A stretch of DNA of 64,000 nt from an uncultured Nocardioides sp. (GTDB taxonomy: Bacteria > Actinomycetota > Actinomycetes > Propionibacteriales > Nocardioidaceae), in assembly GCF_947488025.1 (NCBI RefSeq), contig NZ_CANKYS010000003.1, positions 310,001-374,000 of the forward strand. Reading direction: 5' to 3'. Below are positions 16,165-24,496 of this stretch, piece by piece; position 1 is the stretch's first letter; each line of letters starts with the position of its first letter. The position numbers and the translations under genes are program-made. The notes beneath the pieces are model-generated. The model saw nothing but the letters and a program-made list of their open reading frames with translations, had not been told where the DNA came from and ran no database searches.

Positions 16165-16770
16165 TTGCCGGCGGGCAAGCGGGGCCACCGTCGAGGACTC
16201 CCCCGGCAGGGATCGACGGCGGCGACGGCGCCTGTCGCCGTCCTGACGGTCGATCTCGACCTCGTAGGGCAGCGGCGGGTAGTCGACGTACCTCGGATCG
16301 GCCCGCACCATGACCTCCCGGCTGACCTCGTTGTCCTCCACCCGGATGGCGAACAGCTCCTTGTTGTCACGACGGCAGCCGACGACCGTCCCCGACAGGA
16401 CGTGGTCGAAGGTGAAGTCGTCGAATCGCGGGTCCGAGGCCGCGTGGGCTCCCGTCTTCAAGAAGTGATCGATGACGTACCGCAGCCACGGCTCCATCGA
16501 GTACGACTTCTCCTTGCCGCTCCACGAGATGCAGCACCCGTCCCAGCAGACCTCCCAGTCACACCAGAGGTTCGGCTGCCCCGGGCCCGGACGGTTGTAC
16601 CGGTCACCCACACCGTCGCTGGACTCAGCGCGCGGGTTGCCGGGCACCTCGTACGGGTCTCCTCGGTCGAAGCGCCGCGACGCGCTGAATGCGGATAGAT
16701 AGGCGATCTCTGAGTCGTTCAAAGACGGTTCGATGTCGATGTGACCGACGAAGTCGGTGCTGAAACCCAT
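16159..16770 (-). CDS. Hypothetical protein, 203 aa, Trp/Cys-rich centre
   Basis: I do not recognise this family. The ATG at 16770 follows GGAGGA. The protein has an acidic N-terminal half, a Trp/Cys-rich centre (LWCDWEVCWDGCCISWSG, about residues 69-86), a middle block (PWLRYVIDHFLKTGAHA) and a basic C-terminus with a run of arginines. There is no signal peptide or membrane helix. It ends inside the vapBC2 operator, so read-through from it into the toxin-antitoxin operon is possible. Confidence 0.6.
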   Translation of the reverse strand: MGFSTDFVGHIDIEPSLNDSEIAYLSAFSASRRFDRGDPYEVPGNPRAESSDGVGDRYNRPGPGQPNLWCDWEVCWDGCCISWSGKEKSYSMEPWLRYVIDHFLKTGAHAASDPRFDDFTFDHVLSGTVVGCRRDNKELFAIRVEDNEVSREVMVRADPRYVDYPPLPYEVEIDRQDGDRRRRRRRSLPGESSTVAPLARRQV

Positions 16771-16894
16771 GTGTCCTCCAGTGTCCTCGGGATCGACTTC
16801 CACCCTCACCGCGCAGCAACGCCGACACCAGACCGGACGTGCCGCCTGTGGATGACGCCAGCGCGCCAGCGGGCGATCGGGGCATCGTGACGAC

Positions 16895-17344
16895 ATGGAC
16901 GAACTGAAGCCGTACGAGCTCCGCGATCCGGCGGCGCTGATTCGCGAGGTGGCCGAGGCCGTGACCCTCGTCGAGGACACTGCGTGGCTGGCCCTCATCC
17001 ACCACCCGTCGACGCACCAGACGTTGGTCCGCGTCGACCCGCTGCCCGTTCCGGCCCTGCTCGACGATGACGACGACATCTCCGAGCACCTGCGCGCAGC
17101 AACGGAGGCGTTCGGACTCTCCTGGAGCAAGAACGGGAAGGGGCCCGACCACAAGGCCGTGACCATCGTCGTGCGACCCGGCTTCGCGGTCTTCGGGCCC
17201 AACGAGGGCGTCTGGTGCCGAGGCTGGCGCTATGCCAACCACTTCCAGGACGTCTACACGGGCGAGCTCATCCTGGTCACCGAGCACGGCTGGGTGGACT
17301 TCATGACCGACGCCTGCGGCCACGAGCCCCGCATGGTGGCCTGA
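16895..17344 (+). CDS. Hypothetical protein, 149 aa
   Basis: Family not recognised. The protein is acidic (a run of Asp at about residues 57-62), and the C-terminal half (VRPGFAVFGPNEGVWCRGW and ILVTEHGWVDFMTDACG) looks like a small globular domain. No membrane segment or catalytic motif is evident. It is divergent from the 203-aa gene across 124 bp and 33 bp upstream of the TPR-like gene in the same direction. Confidence 0.6.
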   Translation: MDELKPYELRDPAALIREVAEAVTLVEDTAWLALIHHPSTHQTLVRVDPLPVPALLDDDDDISEHLRAATEAFGLSWSKNGKGPDHKAVTIVVRPGFAVFGPNEGVWCRGWRYANHFQDVYTGELILVTEHGWVDFMTDACGHEPRMVA

Positions 17345-17377
17345 CGGCTCCGCAGCAGGTGCTGCGAGGCTGTGCCC

Positions 17378-17932
17378 ATGACCGAGGACGAGCTGTTCGA
17401 CCTGCTGACCGCGATCGAGGAGCGGGTCCCGCTCGAGGAGAAGCCCGCGTGGTTCGAGCGTGAGGCGAACGACCTCGAGCCCGGCGAGCACGGACGCGCG
17501 TCGCTGTTGATCGCGGCGGGCGAGCACTGGCAGATGAGGAAGGAGTACGACGAAGCGCGGCGCTGCTTCCGGCTCGCGATGCGCGACGGCGGCGAGTCGG
17601 GCTCCGACCCGATCGCGAACCTGTTGTCGCTGGCCCTCGACGAGGGCGACGCGGGGTCGGTCACGGAGTTCGACAAGACGTTGCGCGGCTTGGCGCGCGA
17701 CGACGAGGTCAGCCCGACCACCTGCCACCTCGTGGCCGAGGCGTACGAGATCCACGACCAGCTGCGGCAGGCGCTGCGCTGGTACAACATCCCGTTCACC
17801 CACGGCTATCCGGACGGTGAGCCCGGCGACGCGATGTTGCTCCACGGACGCCGGCGCGTCCGGACCGCGCTCGGGCTCGCTCCCGACCAGCTCGACGTCA
17901 TGGCCGAGGAGCTCCGCCAGAACGAGCAGTAG
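17378..17932 (+). CDS. TPR-like helical protein, 184 aa
   Basis: The sequence is a series of amphipathic helices of TPR type (ALLIAAGEHWQMRKEYDEARRCF, ANLLSLALDEGDAGS, HLVAEAYEIHDQLRQALRWY). It is probably a protein-interaction adaptor in the cytoplasm; the partner is unknown. I prefer the ATG at 17378, 7 bp after GCGAGG, over a GTG six bases upstream that would be too close to a ribosome site. It precedes the EEP nuclease gene by 43 bp. Confidence 0.6.
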   Translation: MTEDELFDLLTAIEERVPLEEKPAWFEREANDLEPGEHGRASLLIAAGEHWQMRKEYDEARRCFRLAMRDGGESGSDPIANLLSLALDEGDAGSVTEFDKTLRGLARDDEVSPTTCHLVAEAYEIHDQLRQALRWYNIPFTHGYPDGEPGDAMLLHGRRRVRTALGLAPDQLDVMAEELRQNEQ

Positions 17933-17975
17933 ACCGCAGGCGGCGAGCTCCCGATCCGTCCGGCAGGATGCGGCC

Positions 17976-18629
17976 GTGCGTATCGGGACGTGGAACCTCG
18001 CCGGCCGGTGGTCGGACGATCACCGAAACCTCCTGCTCGAGGCTGACTGCGACGTCTGGCTGCTGACGGAGGTCAGCGAGCGGACGAGCCTGCCCGGCTT
18101 CGCGACGCACCTGTCGGACGCACGGATGGCACCTCGCCGTCGCTGGGCTGCGGTCGCCAGCCGGCTGCCGATGGCTTCGAGCCCCGACCCGCACCCGGCC
18201 AGCGCTGCAGCGCAGATCGGCGCGACGACGTACGTCAGCTCGGTGCTGCCGTGGCGAGCTGCCCGATCGGGTCCGGTGTGGGTCGGCGAGCGTCACGCTG
18301 ACCGGACGCAGAACGCAGTCGACGACCTGCTCCTGCGGCTGCGCGCCTCCCCGTCCCTGGTGTGGGGCGGCGACTGGAACCACGCGCTGACGGGCAAGGA
18401 GTACGCCGGCTCAAAGGTCGGTCGTGACGCGATCGCGAGCGCTCTTGACGAGCTCGGCCTGGTCGTCCCGACGACCGACCTACCCCACGCCATCGAGGGC
18501 CTGCTCAGCATCGACCACGTCGCCGTACCTGCGGGGCTGGCCGCGACCGCGCGGCGCGTCGTGGCGGAGTGCGACGGCAAGCGCCTCTCGGACCACGACG
18601 CGTACGTCGTCGACGTACAGGAGGCGTAG
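17976..18629 (+). CDS. Endonuclease/exonuclease/phosphatase (EEP) family protein
   Basis: This 217-aa protein shows the EEP fold motifs: GTWNLAG with catalytic Asn near residue 7, TEVSE with a metal-binding Glu near 32, GGDWNHAL with the Asp/Asn pair near 131-133, and C-terminal SDHDAYVV with the catalytic Asp-His. It should be a metal-dependent hydrolase of phosphodiester bonds, either DNA/RNA or a small phosphoester. The GTG at 17976 is the first start at the conserved N-terminus. Only 3 bp separate it from the helicase gene, which strongly suggests joint function in nucleic-acid processing. Confidence 0.82.
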   Translation: MRIGTWNLAGRWSDDHRNLLLEADCDVWLLTEVSERTSLPGFATHLSDARMAPRRRWAAVASRLPMASSPDPHPASAAAQIGATTYVSSVLPWRAARSGPVWVGERHADRTQNAVDDLLLRLRASPSLVWGGDWNHALTGKEYAGSKVGRDAIASALDELGLVVPTTDLPHAIEGLLSIDHVAVPAGLAATARRVVAECDGKRLSDHDAYVVDVQEA

Positions 18630-18632
18630 CCC

Positions 18633-21440
18633 GTGCCCGACCCGGACACGTCCGCTGTACCGCCACTGCGCATCCACCAGCGTGAAGCACTCGAGGTACT
18701 CGCTCGTGCGTGGGACGACGCCGACCACCCGCGGGCCTGGGTCGTCCTCCCGCCCGGCGCGGGCAAGACCCGCGTTGGCCTCGAGGCCGTGGCCGGCGAG
18801 CTCCGGGCACACGCCGACACGCGCGCCGTCGTGCTTGCCCCCAACACCGCCATCCAGTCCCAGTGGATCGCGGAGGCGCGGACGATGGGGCTCGAGGCGA
18901 GCGACGACAAGTCCCTTAGCAGCCCGCTGACCTGCCTGACCTACCAGTCCCTGGCGGTCTTCGACTCAGAAGCAGCGGACGACGACGACTCCACGACGAC
19001 GGTCGTCGACCGGCTCCACCCCAACGGCGTCGCCCTCTTCGACCGGATCCGCGCGCAGCCACGCCTGGTGCTCGTCCTCGACGAGTGCCACCACCTGCTC
19101 GAGGTGTGGGGGCGGCTGCTCGCCGAGCTGCTGGACGCCGTCGGCCGTGCCCACGTCCTGGCGCTCACCGCGACCCCGCCCGAGAGCCTCGCCGGCGAGC
19201 AGCGCGCCCTCGTCGACCAGCTCTTCGGGAGCATCCGCTACCGCGTCTCGGTGCCGGCGGTGGTGAAGGAGGGCCACCTCGCGCCGTTCGACGAGCTCGT
19301 CTGGCTGACCACCCCCACGCCCACCGAGGAGGTCTGGCTCACCAGCGAGGCGCTGCGCTTCACCGAGCTCACCACCCTGCTCACCACCCCCGGCTTCGGG
19401 TCGGTCGGGTTCTACGCGTGGCTCACCACGCGGTTCGTCGAGCCCGTCCCCGCCACGACCACCTGGGCGGCGCTCGCCGACCGCGAGCCCGACCTGTGCG
19501 ACGCCGCGCTGCGCATGCACCACGCGGGCCTGCTCGCCCTGCCCGTCGGAGCGCGCCTGCGTGAGGAGCACCGGCACGCCCCGTCGGCCGAGGACTGGGT
19601 CCGGCTCCTCGGAGACTGGCTGCTCCACCACGTCGCCGAGTCCGACGACGCAGCCGATGCCGAGGTGCTCGCGGTGGTGAAGGCCGCGCTGCCGTCGGTG
19701 GGCTACCAGTGGACGCGTCGCGGCGTACGTCGCGGGCGCTCCACCGTCGACCGCGTGCTGGCCAGGTCGTACGCCAAGCCCGGCGCAGCCGCCCTGATCA
19801 TCACTGCCGAGCACGCCGCGATCGGGGAGCGGGCACGCGTGTTGGTGCTGTGCGACCACGAACGTGCGTCCGCGACCGTGCCGGTCACCCTCGACGGGGT
19901 CCTCGATGCCGAGGCGGGATCGGCGATCGCGGCACTCGAGGCCCTGCTGGCGGACCCGAGCACCGCCCTCCTCCACCCGATGCTGGTGACCGGGTCCGTC
20001 GTCGCCGCCTCCGCGTCGACGCTGCGGGACCTCGTCGCCTTCGTCGCCGGCCGCGACCCCGACCTGGCGTCGCGGCTCCGCGTCGAGACCAGCGCGGGCG
20101 CCGTCGCGACGTGCACGTCCGGATGGACCTCGCGCACCTGGGTCACCCACGTCACCGCGTTCTTCGAGTCCGGCCGGACCCAGGTCCTCGTCGGCACCCG
20201 CGGCCTCCTCGGCGAGGGGTGGAACGCCCGCGGCGTCTCCACCCTCATCGACCTGACCACCGCGACCACCCTGACGGCCGTCGTCCAGACGAGGGGCCGG
20301 GCGCTGCGTACCGACCCGACCTGGTCGGACAAGGTCGCCACCAACTGGACCGTCGTGTGCGTGTCGGAGGCGCACCCCAAGGGCGACAACGACTGGTCCC
20401 GGCTGGTGCGCAAGCACCAGGGGTTCCACGGGGTCGACGCCGACGGTGACATCGTCGACGGGGTCGCCCACATCGACGCGTCCTTCTCCCCCTTCGCTCC
20501 CCCGCCGGTCAAGTCCTTCGACGCCCTCAACGCCCGGATGCTGGTCGCTGCCGCCGACCGTGACGCCATCCGCGAGGCATGGGAGGTGGGTGAGCCCTAC
20601 CAGGACGTCACGCTCGCGTCGTTGCGCGTACGCCGCCCCGCCTCGGACGTCGCGCCGCTCGACGAGGTCGTCACGCTCACGCCTGTGCCACCGACGTGGC
20701 GGCTGACCTCGGACGGCATGACGACCGGCGCTCCCGTGCCCGAGACCAGTTGGCGTACGTCGTTCGCGCTGGCCGCGGCGTCTGCCGGTGCTGGCGCAGC
20801 GTCCCTCGCTGTCGGCGAGTGGGCGCTCGTGGCCGGTGCCGTGGGCGGGCTCGCGACCCTCGGCCAGAGCGCGGTGACGGGTCGTTCGCACGCGGACGAC
20901 CTCACCTCGTGGGTGCGAGAGCAGCTCGCGCTGACGTCGGCCGTCCCGCCGCTGGAGGCGGTCGCGGCGGCGGTCGCGGACGGCCTTGCCGCTGCCAGGC
21001 TGACGAGCGTCGGCGCGTCGGCGCTCGCGGTCGACGTCCACCCGGGCGGGGAGTACCGCTTCCGCCTCGTCGGCACCGAGGGCGACGCCGAGGTGTTCGC
21101 CACCGCGTTCGACGAGGCGATCGGACCGGTCGGGGTTCCGCGCTACCTGGTGTCGCGCTACACCGACGCGCAGCTGCCGGACCGCCTGATCCGTACGCGC
21201 CGGGGCGCGCGCTCGGCGCTGCTTGCCGCCCGCGCCACCGGCGAGGCGTGGCACCCCGTCCCGACCGTTCTCGGCCGCAACGCCACGAACGCCGGCCACT
21301 ACCTCGACGCCTGGCGTAGGTGGGTCGGCGAGGGCCGCCTGCTCGCCGCTGCGAAGCCGGAGGGCGCCGGCACCGTGGCCGCGGTCTCGGGCGAGGACCC
21401 GTTCGCTGCGACCACCGTCATGCGGCGCCACTGGTCCTGA
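18633..21440 (+). CDS. SF2 helicase-like ATPase with C-terminal hydrophobic hairpin
   Basis: The 935-aa protein has motif I PPGAGKT (residues 40-46), a DEAH-box variant DECHH (150-154), motif III LTATPP, and late helicase motifs TRGLLGEGWNARG and QTRGRALR. The spacer between the two RecA-like lobes is long and not recognised. Around residues 710-745 lies a strongly hydrophobic stretch (AAASAGAGAASLAV ... ALVAGAVGGLATLG) that could be a membrane hairpin, rare for this enzyme class. A mixed C-terminal domain follows. The GTG at 18633 begins 3 bp after the EEP stop, so the two form an operon. I propose a nuclease-helicase defence or repair pair; neither is known to me as a named system. Confidence 0.78.
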   Translation: MPDPDTSAVPPLRIHQREALEVLARAWDDADHPRAWVVLPPGAGKTRVGLEAVAGELRAHADTRAVVLAPNTAIQSQWIAEARTMGLEASDDKSLSSPLTCLTYQSLAVFDSEAADDDDSTTTVVDRLHPNGVALFDRIRAQPRLVLVLDECHHLLEVWGRLLAELLDAVGRAHVLALTATPPESLAGEQRALVDQLFGSIRYRVSVPAVVKEGHLAPFDELVWLTTPTPTEEVWLTSEALRFTELTTLLTTPGFGSVGFYAWLTTRFVEPVPATTTWAALADREPDLCDAALRMHHAGLLALPVGARLREEHRHAPSAEDWVRLLGDWLLHHVAESDDAADAEVLAVVKAALPSVGYQWTRRGVRRGRSTVDRVLARSYAKPGAAALIITAEHAAIGERARVLVLCDHERASATVPVTLDGVLDAEAGSAIAALEALLADPSTALLHPMLVTGSVVAASASTLRDLVAFVAGRDPDLASRLRVETSAGAVATCTSGWTSRTWVTHVTAFFESGRTQVLVGTRGLLGEGWNARGVSTLIDLTTATTLTAVVQTRGRALRTDPTWSDKVATNWTVVCVSEAHPKGDNDWSRLVRKHQGFHGVDADGDIVDGVAHIDASFSPFAPPPVKSFDALNARMLVAAADRDAIREAWEVGEPYQDVTLASLRVRRPASDVAPLDEVVTLTPVPPTWRLTSDGMTTGAPVPETSWRTSFALAAASAGAGAASLAVGEWALVAGAVGGLATLGQSAVTGRSHADDLTSWVREQLALTSAVPPLEAVAAAVADGLAAARLTSVGASALAVDVHPGGEYRFRLVGTEGDAEVFATAFDEAIGPVGVPRYLVSRYTDAQLPDRLIRTRRGARSALLAARATGEAWHPVPTVLGRNATNAGHYLDAWRRWVGEGRLLAAAKPEGAGTVAAVSGEDPFAATTVMRRHWS

Positions 21441-21463
21441 CGTCGCGTCGCGGTGTCACAAAG

Positions 21464-22711
21464 TCACCCGGCGTGGTCGAGGCGTCCGTTGACCCCGAGC
21501 TGCGCCAGGTCGGCCGCCGCGAGACCGGCCGTCCAGCCCTCGCTGTTGCTCACGGTCGTGCTCCTGCCGACGCTGTGCGGCACCAGCCGGAGGAACTCCT
21601 CGGCGACCTTCGCCTCCTGCGACCGGAGCACGGGGAGCAGGTCGGCACCGGCAGCGCGGGCAGCCTCGGCGTTGGCCCGCTCCAGTCGGTCCGCGATGCG
21701 GAGGGCGTAGGCGGTGAGGAAGGCCTGGCGGAAGGACTTCGTCCGGGTCGTCCCGCTCGCGCTGGTGCGGCGACCGTGGCGCAACATCGCAGCATCCGCC
21801 TGCACCAGCAGGGAGGTCACCAGCAGCTCGACCGCGTCGAGGTCGGCCGCAGACCCGATCACCACGCTGAACCCGAGCTGGTCCGCACCCGCCGCACGGC
21901 ACCGGTTGGCCGAGGCCACTGCCGAGACCAGCAGCGTCTTGGCCCGCACGTAGGGCCTGTCGAGCCAGAGGCGCCGCACCTGCAGGTCGCTGTGCCCGCG
22001 TGCCGGCCCGTCCTCGAGCAGCCGGTCCAGCGCGTAGCGGGAGATGAGCTCCTGCGCCTTGGCCGACAACATCTCGGCCTCCTCGTCGAACTCGGTGGAC
22101 TCGGCCTTGGCGAGCAAGGCCCGCACCCGCGCGAGCTTCGGGTGCTCCGGTCCCGCCTGCGCGGCAGTGTCGGCGATCGCATCGGTCAGCCGGGGCGCGA
22201 TGTTCAGGAGGGCGACCAGTCCGAGCAGCGCAGCGACGGGCTCAGCGGGACCCAGCGCGAGTGACGGCTCGTCGAGGGCGTCGACCGCGTCCCGCCATGC
22301 CTGAGCACGTGCGCTGCTGCGCTCGTGCTCGCGCAGGGCCGTCGCCAGCAGCGTGAGGTGCGCCGGGCCGAGGTTGCGCGCGACCAGCTCGCCGAGGTCC
22401 GACGGCGACCACCCGCCGTCCACCACGTGGCCGACCACCACCTGCGCCAGGTCGTGCAGCACGATCTCGACCACGTGCCTCGGGTGCGGCGCCGCCCTGG
22501 TGACGAGGTGCTCCGCGACTCGTGCGACCTCGTCGTCGCTCAGCTTCTTGCGGGTGAGCAGTCGCAGCGCGTGGTGCACGTGTGCCTCGACGACCGCGTA
22601 GGCCCTCGCAGCGTCCCAGCTCTCGCCGGCCCGCATCGGGCCCTCACCGGACTCGTCCCGCTCCTGCGTGCGCTGCCGCGCTGCCTTGCGCTTCCTGCTG
22701 TTGGCGCCCAT
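21464..22711 (-). CDS. DUF2786-containing protein
   Basis: This 415-aa protein contains a DUF2786 block around residues 190-230 (LARVRALLAKAESTEFDEEAEMLSAKAQELISRYALD cut over several helices), within a longer helical protein. DUF2786 occurs in phage, plasmid and actinobacterial proteins of unknown function. The ATG at 22711 follows GGGGGAGCG. The basic N-terminus (KRKAARQRTQERD) may contact nucleic acid. It converges with the helicase gene across a 23-bp gap. Confidence 0.75.
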   Translation of the reverse strand: MGANSRKRKAARQRTQERDESGEGPMRAGESWDAARAYAVVEAHVHHALRLLTRKKLSDDEVARVAEHLVTRAAPHPRHVVEIVLHDLAQVVVGHVVDGGWSPSDLGELVARNLGPAHLTLLATALREHERSSARAQAWRDAVDALDEPSLALGPAEPVAALLGLVALLNIAPRLTDAIADTAAQAGPEHPKLARVRALLAKAESTEFDEEAEMLSAKAQELISRYALDRLLEDGPARGHSDLQVRRLWLDRPYVRAKTLLVSAVASANRCRAAGADQLGFSVVIGSAADLDAVELLVTSLLVQADAAMLRHGRRTSASGTTRTKSFRQAFLTAYALRIADRLERANAEAARAAGADLLPVLRSQEAKVAEEFLRLVPHSVGRSTTVSNSEGWTAGLAAADLAQLGVNGRLDHAG

Positions 22712-22984
22712 CGCTCCCCCTTCGTGGTCCGCAGGACGCTACGACGTTCCACCGACAGGTGGCGCGCTTCCTCCACAGGCCCTTCAGGCGCCCAGCCCAC
22801 CGACGGCGCGCGGCCGTCCGCGCCGACGCGCAGTGGACGGCGTACCCGGGCAGCACCAAGACGGCAGGACCGGTCGACCCGCATGAGCACGGTCGGGGCG
22901 GACTTGCTGTCGGCCCACCGAGCCCGCTGGCGACGGTCCTGCCGTCTCCACGACCACCCAACCAGCGCGCGCCGGCACCACCGC

Positions 22985-23000
22985 AGGGCCGAAAGGCCCT
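22985..23000 (+). promoter_or_regulatory. Hairpin with GAAA tetraloop
   Basis: AGGGCC-GAAA-GGCCCT is a perfect 6-bp stem capped by a GNRA-type tetraloop. It lies 56 bp upstream of the serine hydrolase start and may mark the end of an upstream transcript. There is no T-tract. Confidence 0.35.
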
Positions 23001-23019
23001 ACCCGCCCGGGCCGCACGC

Positions 23020-23040
23020 CGGGCACGTGCGCTGTGCCCG
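23020..23040. promoter_or_regulatory. Inverted repeat at the serine hydrolase promoter
   Basis: CGGGCAC-N7-GTGCCCG has 7-bp arms and ends 3 bp before a TACGCT -10-like hexamer at 23044-23049. It is therefore placed where a repressor or activator could act on the hydrolase promoter. Confidence 0.4.
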
Positions 23041-23043
23041 CCG

Positions 23044-23056
23044 TACGCTTGCGACG
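23044..23056 (+). promoter_or_regulatory. Candidate leaderless promoter of the serine hydrolase gene
   Basis: TACGCT is followed after 6 bp by the GTG at 23056, the spacing expected when transcription starts on the first base of the start codon. No ribosome site precedes either candidate start codon, which supports leaderless translation, common in actinobacteria. Confidence 0.5.
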
Positions 23057-24489
23057 TGCATCACCTCCCACGAGCCACGCCCATGAGCCAGGGTGTCGAC
23101 CCGGCCGGAGTCCTGGCGTTCGTGGACGCGGTGGACGCTGACCCGAACGTCGAGCTCCACGGTCTGATGGTGCTCCGGCACGGGTACGTCGTCGCCGAGG
23201 GCTGGTGGGCCCCGCACACGGCAGAGCGGACGCGGCTGCTCTATTCGCTCAGCAAGAGCTTCACCTCGACTGCTCTGGCGTTCGCAGTGGACGAGGGCAT
23301 GGTCGACCTCGACGACACGGTGCTGCAGCACTTCCCGGAGTACGCCGACGAGGTGGTCGATCCGCGCAGCCGGTCGCTCACCCTGCGGCACCTCATCTCG
23401 ATGGCCAGCGGCCACGACCGGGAGATGTGGCCGGAGGCCGTGGCGCGGGACCGCGAGGATCCGGTTCGCGGGTTCCTGCTGACGCCACCGGAGGCGACCC
23501 CGGGCAGTGCCTTCGCCTACAGCCAGCCCTGCACCTACACCGTCGCAGCCGTGATCCAGCGCCGCGCCGGGCAGCGGCTGAGCGAGTACCTCGACCCGCG
23601 GCTCCTCGAGCCGCTCGGGATCGACCCGGTCGCCTGGTTCTCCATGCCGCCGGGACGCGAACAGGGCTTCAGCGGTCTATTCGCCCGCGCCGAGGACGTG
23701 GCGAAGCTCGGCCAGCTCTACCTCCAGGGCGGCCGCTGGGACGGGCAGCAGCTGATCCCCGAGTCGTACGTCGCCCAGGCGACGTCCCGGGCAGTGGCCA
23801 CAGCGGAGCCAGGCAAGGTCGACTGGAGCCAGGGCTACGGCTACGGCTTCTGGATGGCCCGACACGGCTACCGCGGCGACGGCGCCTTCGGCCAGTTCTG
23901 CCTGGTGCTGCCGGAGCAGGACGCCGTGGTCGCCATCACCGGCGGCACCGAGGCGATGCAGACGGTCCTGGACCATGTCTGGGAGCACCTGCTCCCCAGC
24001 CTTGGTGGCGGGGCCGAGATCGTCGAGCACGCACACCCACTCCTGGTGGAGCGGCTCCGCGCGCTCCGCCTGCCGCCCTGCCCGGGTACGCCGTCGCCGG
24101 CGCGCCGGGAGGACTGGAGCGGTACGACGTTCTCGGTGGTGGGCTCCTCCGCAGGCGAGACTGCGTCCACGCTGTCGTCCGTCGCCGTGGAGACGGCGCA
24201 CGGCAGGGTCGGGATCACGCTCCACGAGCCGGACAACGCCCTGACCTTCGCAGCGGGCACTGGCGACTGGCTCGTCTCCGAGCCGAGCGACGACTCAGGG
24301 GACGGCGTGCCCGTTGCGGCATCGGCCGGCTGGATCGACGACGACACCCTCCGCATCGAGGCGATCTTCCTCGAGACGCCTCATCGCCTGGACGTCGAGT
24401 GCTCCCTCTCGACCGGGACTGCGCGAGCCAGGTGGCGCGGTACGCCGCTGGACGGCGGCAGGCTGAAGAGACTGCACCGCCCGCGATAG
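23056..24489 (+). CDS. Serine hydrolase of the beta-lactamase/penicillin-binding fold
   Basis: The 477-aa protein is a class C beta-lactamase-like hydrolase. It has the SxxK nucleophile motif S64-L-S-K67, a Y-S-Q motif at 155-157 in the Y-x-N position and an HGYRGDG segment near the expected third motif. The C-terminal 130 residues form a separate beta-rich domain. Without a clear signal peptide it is probably an intracellular esterase or amidase rather than a resistance enzyme. I prefer the GTG at 23056 for its leaderless promoter; the ATG at 23083 is the alternative. It converges with the NERD helicase gene. Confidence 0.82.
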   Translation: MHHLPRATPMSQGVDPAGVLAFVDAVDADPNVELHGLMVLRHGYVVAEGWWAPHTAERTRLLYSLSKSFTSTALAFAVDEGMVDLDDTVLQHFPEYADEVVDPRSRSLTLRHLISMASGHDREMWPEAVARDREDPVRGFLLTPPEATPGSAFAYSQPCTYTVAAVIQRRAGQRLSEYLDPRLLEPLGIDPVAWFSMPPGREQGFSGLFARAEDVAKLGQLYLQGGRWDGQQLIPESYVAQATSRAVATAEPGKVDWSQGYGYGFWMARHGYRGDGAFGQFCLVLPEQDAVVAITGGTEAMQTVLDHVWEHLLPSLGGGAEIVEHAHPLLVERLRALRLPPCPGTPSPARREDWSGTTFSVVGSSAGETASTLSSVAVETAHGRVGITLHEPDNALTFAAGTGDWLVSEPSDDSGDGVPVAASAGWIDDDTLRIEAIFLETPHRLDVECSLSTGTARARWRGTPLDGGRLKRLHRPR

Positions 24490-24496
24490 CGGCCGC

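Larger units (their letters stand above)
22712..23055. other. 344-bp divergent intergenic region with two inverted repeats
   Basis: The region separates the DUF2786 gene from the serine hydrolase gene. It contains a hairpin with GAAA loop at 22985-23000 and an inverted repeat at 23020-23040, both close to the hydrolase promoter. The first 250 bp show nothing I can interpret; open frames there lack homology and ribosome sites. Confidence 0.5.

Noticed and set aside
18966..21431. Long minus-strand frame under the SF2 helicase
   Set aside because: Same reasoning: the plus strand encodes helicase motifs and the minus frame is Arg-rich and unpatterned.
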